From Mallotus nudiflorus (Eukaryota; Streptophyta; Magnoliopsida; Malpighiales; Euphorbiaceae), in assembly GCA_947683625.1 (NCBI GenBank), contig CANTUR010000049.1:10270501-10334500 (forward strand): a stretch of 64,000 nucleotides of DNA, given 5' to 3'. Positions within the stretch are counted from its first letter, which is position 1, and each line of letters starts with the position of its first letter. Positions 56,731 through 64,000 of this stretch are shown piece after piece. A model generated the notes under the pieces. It had not been told where the DNA came from and ran no database searches. It saw nothing but the letters and a program-made list of their open reading frames with translations. Made by a program: the position numbers and the translations under genes.

Positions 56731-58099
56731 ATCGAAAAAATGATTATGTTAAACAACACTAAAAAAATGCAAGATTCATCCCAATTAATGCACAAACATT
56801 CTCGGAGTTACATTACCTACTCCTCATCTCCATTGAATGCTACTTTTCAAATATTAACATAAAATTACCAAGATCCGACTAATATAAAACTTAAAATACT
56901 AATGAAATGATAAAATAATAATAATAATAATAAATAAAATAGAAAAGAGAAATTGAGTAAAAGAAGAGATGTCAAGCAAAATGAATGAAAATTCAATTTT
57001 TATGATAATAATAATTAAAAGGTCCTCAAAGGGTTACCCTTAATGTGTGCTTTGACTAAGATGTGGTTGGGTTTTATATTCAAATCTATAATCCTAAAGA
57101 AAACAAGTTTTAGTGAGCATAGAGTGTTTAAGAAAATGGGTTTCTACGAGTCGATACCCTTAGTAGGGGATAGGGGCTTGTGTTTGAGAGAAAAATCATC
57201 AAAAAAATCTTGAAACTTAGAGTCTAAAAAAAAAGTCCCTAAAATTACCTAAAATGGATTTTTATAGAAAAACATGGCCATGAATTCATATGGCCATGGA
57301 TTCTCTAAACCTAATTGAAAGGAACCTTCCCACATAAGTTCTTAGTGTTTTCAGGTAACATTCAAGTTGGTTTTCAAGGCTTTTGTATTTTTTTTTGGTC
57401 TTTTAGGACCTTTAGGTTTGGTTTGATGGATGTTTCAAGGTTCTTATCTACTGTTAGGCACTTAAGTTCAGTTCGAGTCCTTAAAGCTTGAACCGGGCTT
57501 CAAAAACTTCAGTTTAGCCTCCTAACACCTTAATTTAACATTTTAAGATCTCTGTTCTAAATCTAAGGTCTAGTTTTGAGGTAAGAGCCTCTGTCAGGTA
57601 ATTTTGAAGGTGATTTAGTCTTTTTGGTCTTCCTGTTGAAAAGAATCGAATGCTTGGTTCAAGGATAATGACTGTAAAAGCACACATGGTCAACTTTTTA
57701 AAGTTGCCCTCTACCTTGTTAATATAAACTCTCATCATTGGACCATTTTGAGGAACTATCAAAAATTGGGTATTAATATCTTGCATCTTAAATGAGTCAA
57801 TTATATGCTCATACTTAGATGTTATAAAATTAAATTACTTCTCAAGTAGGAATATTGCTTAGTCAACCTAAAAATCCTAGTGTGTAGACTAAGGTGATTA
57901 CTTTAAGAAGCAAAATGAAATTAATAAAGATTGGGAGCAAAAAGTAAGATGAGAATGTTGAAAAAGACATTGTTATAAAAGAAGAACACTTGAGGAAGTC
58001 ATATATAAAGTAGAATAAAAAAAATGAGGTGCCCAACTTAAACGCTACATCACTACCCTTTCCAAAGAGGCTATAAAATACTAGACTAGACAAATAATT
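56731..58099. other. Unassigned repeat-like DNA
   Basis: No gene is recognised. Open stretches on the minus strand (57535..57786, 57863..58093) have no familiar motifs. Phrases such as 'gttttcaaggcttttgtatttt' and 'cttaagttcagttcgagtcc' suggest retroelement LTR or leader text, but no partner copy is in the window. Confidence 0.35.
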
Positions 58100-59290
58100 T
58101 AGGAAGTTTTTTAGGGCTTTTTAGCACTTTAAATTGAACATTCCAATATTAGAAGTGATCACGTTGATTACCTTTTATATTAAGTTTCTAAAAGACATTA
58201 TTACCAACAAGATCAAAAGGGAGGACTTCAAGACTATTCTTATTAATGAGAATTGTAGTATGGTAATTGAAAAAAGCTTCCACAAAAGTGTAAAGATTGA
58301 GGGGGTATTACTATACCATGTGAAATTGGTAATGAGTCTATAGGTAGTACATTTTGGGATTTAGGAGCAAGTGTAAATATAATGCCTCTTTTTCTTTGTA
58401 AATGCTTGAATATTGGTGATCCTAAACCAAAAATGACATTACTATAATTAGTGAATAGGTCTATTATTTATCTGATAGACATTTTAGAGGATGTACCCCT
58501 TAAAGTTGGTGACTATTATGTGCCAGGTGACTTCATCTATTTTGGAAATGGAAGATGACCTTCAAATTTCAATTATTTTAGGACAACCTTTCCTTACTAC
58601 AACTAGGGAAAATATAGATGTCAAACATATGAATATAGTTCACAAGATTGGAGATGACATATTGGAATTTAATGTTTACAAAATGGCTAAGTAACCCTAC
58701 AAGGTAAAATTTTAGGGTGGATGTTTTAAGTAACTATGTACAAGAGGTGTTTGAGAAACACCTTATTAAAAACCCACTCAAAGCATGTTTGATTCATGAT
58801 ATGAAACAGGATGACATTAATCAAGTGTTAGTAATTTTTTTATCATTATATTAATGTAAATATTGTACTTTCCATAAGGAAATCAACCAAACATAAATCT
58901 TTAAATTCCAATGATTATTTTTGCAAATATAAAGGGAAGATGATGCTCTTAAGATAGAAGTAAAACCTTTTCCTTAAAATTTAAGGTATGTATTTCTTAG
59001 ACTAATTCAAAATATTCAATTATTATTAATGTTGAACTAAGTAACAAGTAAACAAGGTACTTAGGAGAGTTAGACAACATAGAAAAATAATTAACTACAC
59101 CATCGATAATATTAAGGGAATTAGCCCTTTTATTTATACACATTGGATACATATAAAGCAAGGCTAAAAGCCTACCATTAAAAATCAAAAGAGCTTAAAT
59201 CCTGACATTAAAGAAGTAGTTAAGAAATAGATAATAAAACTACTGGATGTGAGAATTATATATCCTATTTCAAATAGCAAATGGGTTAGT
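58100..59290 (+). pseudogene. Athila-2 protease, linker and RT start, broken
   Basis: PILEVITLITFYIKFLKDII aligns with the pre-protease region of Athila-1. The protease active site is near 58345..58380 ('gatttaggagcaagtgtaaat', the DLGAS form). EMEDDLQISIILGQPFLTTT near 58545..58610 matches the second conserved block. After stops, the linker (KAC-IHDMK) and the RT start (DVRIIYPISNSKWVS, about 59240..59290) can be read. Many stops. Confidence 0.75.
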
Positions 59291-60120
59291 CATGGTGTCT
59301 AAATGGGTTAAAGCTATTGCTTCTCTAACAAAAGATGCAAAAGTGGACACTAAGTTTCTTCATAGGAATATCTTCACTTATTTTTGCACTCCACGAGCAA
59401 TAATCAGTGATAGTGGTACTCATTTTTATAACCACCAATTTGAGAAATCCCTTGCTAAATATGGAGTAAAGCATAAAGTGGTTACACCTTACCACCCTTA
59501 AACAAGTGGAAATATTAAGATTTCAAATAGGGAATTAAAGAGCATTTTAGTGAAGATTGTTAATGCCTTGAGAAAAATTTTTCTATGCTCTTAGATGATG
59601 CTATTTGGGCATATTGAATGCTTAGAAAACACCTACTAGAACCTTACCCTTTTGCCTTGTTTATGAGAAGTCTTGTTGCTTACCAGTTGAGCATGAACAT
59701 AAGGCATTTTGGGCTACAAGGTTCCTCAATTTTGATATAGCCAAGGTAGATAAGAAAATTATTTTTTAATTAAATGAACTTGAAGAGTTTTATCTAGAAG
59801 GGTATGATAATGCCAAAATCTATAAGAGTGAACAAAGAGATAGCATGACAAGCACATGATTAAGAAAGAGTTTAAAAAAGGAGATTTAGTTCTACTTCTT
59901 AATTTAAAAATTAAAATTATTTTTAGGCTAGCTCAAGTCAAGGTGGTCAAGACCTTTAAAATCAAATAAAGTTTCCCTTATTGCATTTTAGAGCTTAGGA
60001 ATAATTCTAATGGAACATTTAAATTCAAATTCAATTGACATAAGCTCTAATCATACTTTTCTTTTTATGAAGAAGCTCTTATAAGTTTGACTTAAGCACT
60101 AAATGATCCTAAGTGAACAA
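59291..60120 (+). pseudogene. Athila-2 integrase, broken
   Basis: Open from 59292 for 69 codons: MVSKWVKAIASLTKDAK, PRAIISDSGTHFYNHQFEKS (second catalytic Asp), KHKVVTPYHP then a stop. The next motif reads TSGNIKISNRELK with the catalytic Glu position changed to Lys. C-terminal blocks LLPVEHEHKAFWATRF and LNELEEFYLEGYDNAKI are recognisable across frames. The N-terminal zinc domain and the first catalytic Asp are absent because of the deletion joining RT to integrase at about 59290. Confidence 0.8.
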
Positions 60121-60476
60121 CTTGACATTAAGGTCATGTTAAATACCCTAGTGCTTACTAGGAGGCAACCCAATGTGTTTTAGGTTGGTTTATTTTCTTT
60201 TTTATTTTTCAAAATTACATTTATTTATGTTATTTTATTTTATAGGTCATCAAGAGTCTAGAGCAAGTGCAAAACAAAGAAAAAGTTAAGTGTTCATTAC
60301 AAGTAAGCCCATACACACACTCGTGTTAAGGTATGTATATGAATTTTAATTTTACATAACCTCACACAGTTTATAAAATGGCCATGTATGAGACTGTGTT
60401 GGACAATAAATGATTCCTACTTGATTTTGCATTGAGCATTTATGGGGAATAAGGATCGTATCATGCAAGGGCTATG

Positions 60477-61330
60477 AAGGGGTGGGGGGATATTATAAGT
60501 GTTTTAACAAAAATGCTCAGAGGTTAAAAACAAAGAGATCGAAGTTACATGATAAGAGTTAAAGATCAAGGATCATTCATTCATGATGAGTTTTTCTATT
60601 TTCTCTTCATTCTTATTTTATAATATTATATGCTTTTTAATCTTTCATGTGTGCTATTAAAGCCAATAACAACTAAACTTTTCTTAGGTTTTGGATTTAT
60701 GTTATCTTCCTAGGTTATGATTAACACTATTTTTAATTGTTATACTATTTTTTCATTAATTTTATGAGTTATGATTAATATTTGTGCTTTTAATTTTTTA
60801 TTAGATTGATTGCATGTCTATAGGTAAATTAATTAATGAAATTTAAGTAATTTATTAGTAAAATACTCATAGAACTTAGGTCACTCAATCACAAAAGTAG
60901 GTGAGCACTTCGAAGATTAAATAATTATTAAGGATCTTAATGAATTTTGATTAATCTTTTCATAAAGGAAGTAGGTTACATTTTAATCTTAATAATATCA
61001 ATTAAACTTAAGAGAGTTGTCAAGTAATTTAGAATAATTACCTTTAACCAAAATCTAGAATTATAATAGCTAAGATTAAAATGTTCATGATCAATCTAGA
61101 ATAGTGAAAAAATTTCCAAATTCTAAATTAGAATCAATTAAATTCCTTAGTTTTTTTTATTTCATAAATATTTTTTTTCTTTTATTTGATTATCCATTGA
61201 ATTTAATTTACTAATTAAGAGAATAAGTAGGAAAACTTAGTAATCAATATTTAATCCTCATGGGAATGAGACTTTTTATACTACAAATCATTACTTATGC
61301 TATTAGGGTCATTTTTCAAAACCCTTAAGG
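60477..61330 (+). repeat. Athila-2 polypurine tract and 3' LTR
   Basis: 'gaaggggtggggggata' (60477..60493) looks like the polypurine tract. About 60497..61330 aligns with the Athila-1 LTR from its middle to its end: 'aataatttacatt'-like, 'tcaatcacaaaagtaggtgagcac' against 'tgatcacgaaagtagacaagac', and 'ttaatcctcatgggaatgagac' against 'catctccctatgggaaggatac'. The outer end is not sharply defined. Confidence 0.65.
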
Positions 61331-62471
61331 TCGATGATGAAAGCAGAAAAATATTTCACTATCAAATGATATTCATCAAGAATGATGATTGAAAAGCAAG
61401 TTCACAGCCAATTGAAACACTTAAACCTTTCCCGAGTACTAAAATTAACCTTTTTTCAAATCAAACCTACACCTGAGAAAGAGGTCTTAAAGATTGAGAG
61501 AGAGAATTTTTTTGTTAAGCTTTGTTTATTGAGTCAATTAGTAAAATATTGGAAAAGACCATTTTTTTTTGTGTTTGTGTTATATGCTTTTCAAACTGGT
61601 TTTCAATCTAGGAGCTTCATTTAACCTTAGGATGTCCTAGGATGAAAAGTCAAACTTTAGTCAGTAGACCTTTTAAGAGGTCAAATTGAGCTTTTAAAAT
61701 TAAATTTCAATTTGAAATAGTCTTTTTAAATTATAGTGTGTCAATCTGGACCACTTGACAAAAAGTCAAATTTTAACCTCCGGTAGTTAAACCGAGTCCC
61801 ACGAATTTGATAAAATATTGCATAATTCCCTAGGAGTAGTGACTAAGCAAAGAATATTATTAGACAAGTGTCAAAGTAGAATTGATTCTAATATATATTT
61901 ATGTCTTTTAATGTCAAATAATACCCTTTTAGTTGTAAACTATTTACCATTATCTCACTAAGCCTTAGTTTATAAATAAAAGTTTTAAGGTAGGTTTTCT
62001 TTTTGGGAAGGGGGGGGGGAGAGAGCCTATGATAAGAGTGAGAAAGTTAATGTGGCAAAAACTTTAGAGTAAGAAAACAAAAAAAAAAGAGAAAATAGAA
62101 AAAATAGCATAAACTATGCCTAAATAAATGCTCTCCTTGGCAACTCTCTTTCTCTCACCTTTCCCTAATCAATCTCTACCTAATTTCTAATATAAAAACT
62201 ATCCTAAACACTCATTAATCCCTCTATAATCCTAATACAACAATGAAATGAAACACAAGCCCACATTAACAAAATATCAACAAAAAATCAACCTAATCTT
62301 TATTTATTCAGTTCAATATTTATTTTTAATGAGTTTAATCTCATGTTATGAGGCTAAAAAAATTTTTAAAAACTCATTTCTCTGCATATTGGGTTTGACT
62401 TTTTGTGTTTGGAGCCTTTATTTGTCAAATTTTATTGCAAAAAAGCTAAGTTTTTAGTTATGCACTATAGG
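61331..62471. other. Unassigned DNA, possibly LTR-like
   Basis: No gene. 61960..62035 has 'tttataaataaaag' followed by 'gggaagggggggggga' and 'gagagag', which could be a promoter plus G-tract of an LTR, but no partner copy is seen. Open frames at 61382..61624 and 62248..62457 have no known motifs. Confidence 0.35.
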
Positions 62472-62590
62472 GATAGCCAAAATTGGAGCATGAACAACTA
62501 GTCAAATTATCCACCTCCAAAATATGACTATTCATGTGAATTCTAGCTAAACAGAGCCCAAATTTGGCTATCCATGTCCAATTCACATGA
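62472..62590. repeat. Interlocking inverted repeats, possible MITE fragment
   Basis: 'gatagccaaaattgg' (62472..62486) is inverted at 62558..62572 ('ccaaatttggctatc', one mismatch). 'tcatgtgaatt' (62532..62542) is perfectly inverted at 62580..62590. The two stems overlap, so they would be alternative folds. No clear target duplication. Confidence 0.4.
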
Positions 62591-64000
62591 TCATACATCA
62601 TTTAAATGAGTTTAAAAGGACCTAGGATGATTCTATTTAACATTTTTCTAATTTATTTTCATTTTCAAATATCTTTCTTTAATACTCATCTTTTGTTTTA
62701 AAGCTTTTGCATTTTCTTACTATCTTTTATTTTAATTGAGCCTTTGGTTGATAATCAATATTATGATGATTATTGTTCATTCTTAATTTTAATTTGGTGT
62801 TTGTGAATTGATTATATGTTAATTTAATGATAAAATATTCTATATTTTGTGCCTTGAACTATGTGTTGTTTGTTGTGCATTTACATTTAGTGAAATATTT
62901 GCATTTGTGTTAATCTCTTAACTCGTGTTGTGATTGTTGTGTGCATATTCTTGTTTTGGATCTTGCTAGTTAATTTTTCATAATTTTTTAGTTTTATTTT
63001 TTATTATGATTAAGTGTGTGCATTTTATTGTCATAAGACTATTAATTGGCCTTTTATGATTAATTTGGTATTACTATAAGACTTCAATGTGATCAGTATG
63101 CTTCTTATTGAATCTAAATAATATTTTCTTGTTCAAAAGATATTTTTAAGTCTAATTTGTGAATTTTGAGAGTCTTAAGTCTATAATGATTAAATTTTGC
63201 ATATTTATAATTTTGTCTTCAATTTATGCACTTAGAAGCTTCAATTGATCATTACTTATTAAATTAATGTATTTTAAGGTGTTATTCATCATTTTTATGC
63301 TTCTGATCAGCTTTATTTTGTTTTATCACTTGATTATTGTCTTTAACTAATTTTTCTCCTCCTATTGACTATTATTACTAACCAATTTCCTTGTTTATTG
63401 CATCTTTGCATTTCATGCATTCTCATGTGCCTTTTGCATGTCATTACCATGTGTGTGAATCTTTTTTATATCTCTTAAATGCATTTTGCATGAACCTCAA
63501 CATGCATCATCATCATCATCATTCTTGCATGAATTTTAGAATTCATATCGCATGCACCATAGTTTGTATCATTCATCATCTTCATATGCACCCTAAAATT
63601 ATTTAATACTTGGATGAATCATGCATTTGCATTTGCATTGTACATTTTGCATAAATTATAAAATGCAATATAACATATTCATTTAGGGTCATTTTTATTC
63701 ACTTTCTCTTTAGTTTGCATTAACATTGTGTTTAATTATTGCATTTTATTTCTTTTCTTATGTTTTTATGTTCTCTATATGATTTGTAGGTCTTTTTATG
63801 CTAATCTCATGCTTATAGTGACAATGGAGTGCACTTGAATGAAGTTTGGAATCAAAGGAAGCAAACTAGGATTAAAGCCCACTCGATCTGATGGTGCTAA
63901 CTTGTTACAGCAACCCATCGTGTTGACTCATTTTGTTGGTACTAACTCATCCCATGTTGAAAGGCAAAGTTGAGCTATGATGGAAGAGTAGTGCTGACTC
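62591..64000. other. AT-rich DNA at the window end
   Basis: T-rich with repeated 'catgcat/gcattttgcat' words (63400..63660). A His-rich open frame (63391..63606) is a product of (CAT)n. The last 200 bases (63800..64000) are less AT-rich and could start another element. Nothing is recognised. Confidence 0.35.

Larger units (their letters stand above)
58100..61330 (+). mobile_element. Athila-2: internally deleted Athila-like remnant
   Basis: Protease region, linker, first codons of RT, then directly integrase, a shortened 3' region and a 3' LTR. It follows the order of Athila-1 (37130..45485) with RT/RNase H removed and no 5' LTR, PBS or gag visible. More diverged than Athila-1. Confidence 0.82.

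Noticed and set aside
57535..58093. Minus-strand frames upstream of Athila-2 as a gene
   Set aside because: No recognisable domain, no promoter and no splice-consistent continuation.
63391..63606. His-rich 71-codon frame
   Set aside because: A product of (CAT)n-like repeats.

Overview
This window looks like nuclear DNA of a dicot plant: AT-rich, intergenic in character, and filled mostly by old, nested LTR retrotransposons of plant-specific lineages (Ty1/Copia; Ty3/Gypsy Tat/Ogre-like with a second RNase H; Ty3/Gypsy Athila-like). Only one intact host gene is visible, an intronless zinc-finger homeodomain (ZF-HD/ZHD) transcription factor on the minus strand at 53283..53816. Almost every retroelement frame carries stops, frameshifts or lost catalytic residues, so the elements appear inactive.

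Layout. 1..183 is an unassigned flank. 184..5720 is the left half of a Copia element (LTR, leader, gag, protease, start of integrase). 5721..15621 is a gag-only Tat element (Tat-A) with a 3' region rich in tandem repeats and a truncated 3' LTR. 15622..17555 is an inverted Tat LTR plus leader. 17556..22268 is a right Copia half (integrase, reverse transcriptase, RNase H, LTR). The two Copia halves overlap by about 430 bp, so they are not one simply interrupted element. 22269..23853 holds a small Copia-like RNase H remnant and unassigned DNA.

23854..51448 is a second Tat element (Tat-B, about 27.6 kb as it stands) with two LTRs, PBS, gag, protease, RT, RNase H, a second archaeal-type RNase H, integrase and a long 3' region. 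An Athila-like element (34147..45485) is nested in it, and that element holds a Copia-type solo LTR (41683..43224) with a perfect 5-bp target duplication. This gives three levels of nesting. A truncated Tat-A-type LTR piece (28573..29147) interrupts Tat-B between gag and protease.

The most interesting structure is in the Tat-B 3' region. On the strand opposite to gag-pol lies the remnant of a spliced gene (about 46330..48060) resembling the plant mobile domain (PMD). It has three recognisable small introns of 72, 70 and 71 bp. Nearby are in-frame tandem repeats, and both Tat-B LTRs carry arrays of 21-bp palindromic units with different copy number. Tat-A keeps a related antisense tail and a 57-bp array of about 19 copies.

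51449..64000 is the host-gene neighbourhood: a weak LINE-type RNase H remnant, the ZHD gene with a TATA box and GA-rich 5' leader, a 20-bp repeat array, a second internally deleted Athila-like remnant (58100..61330), and AT-rich DNA in which I recognise no gene.
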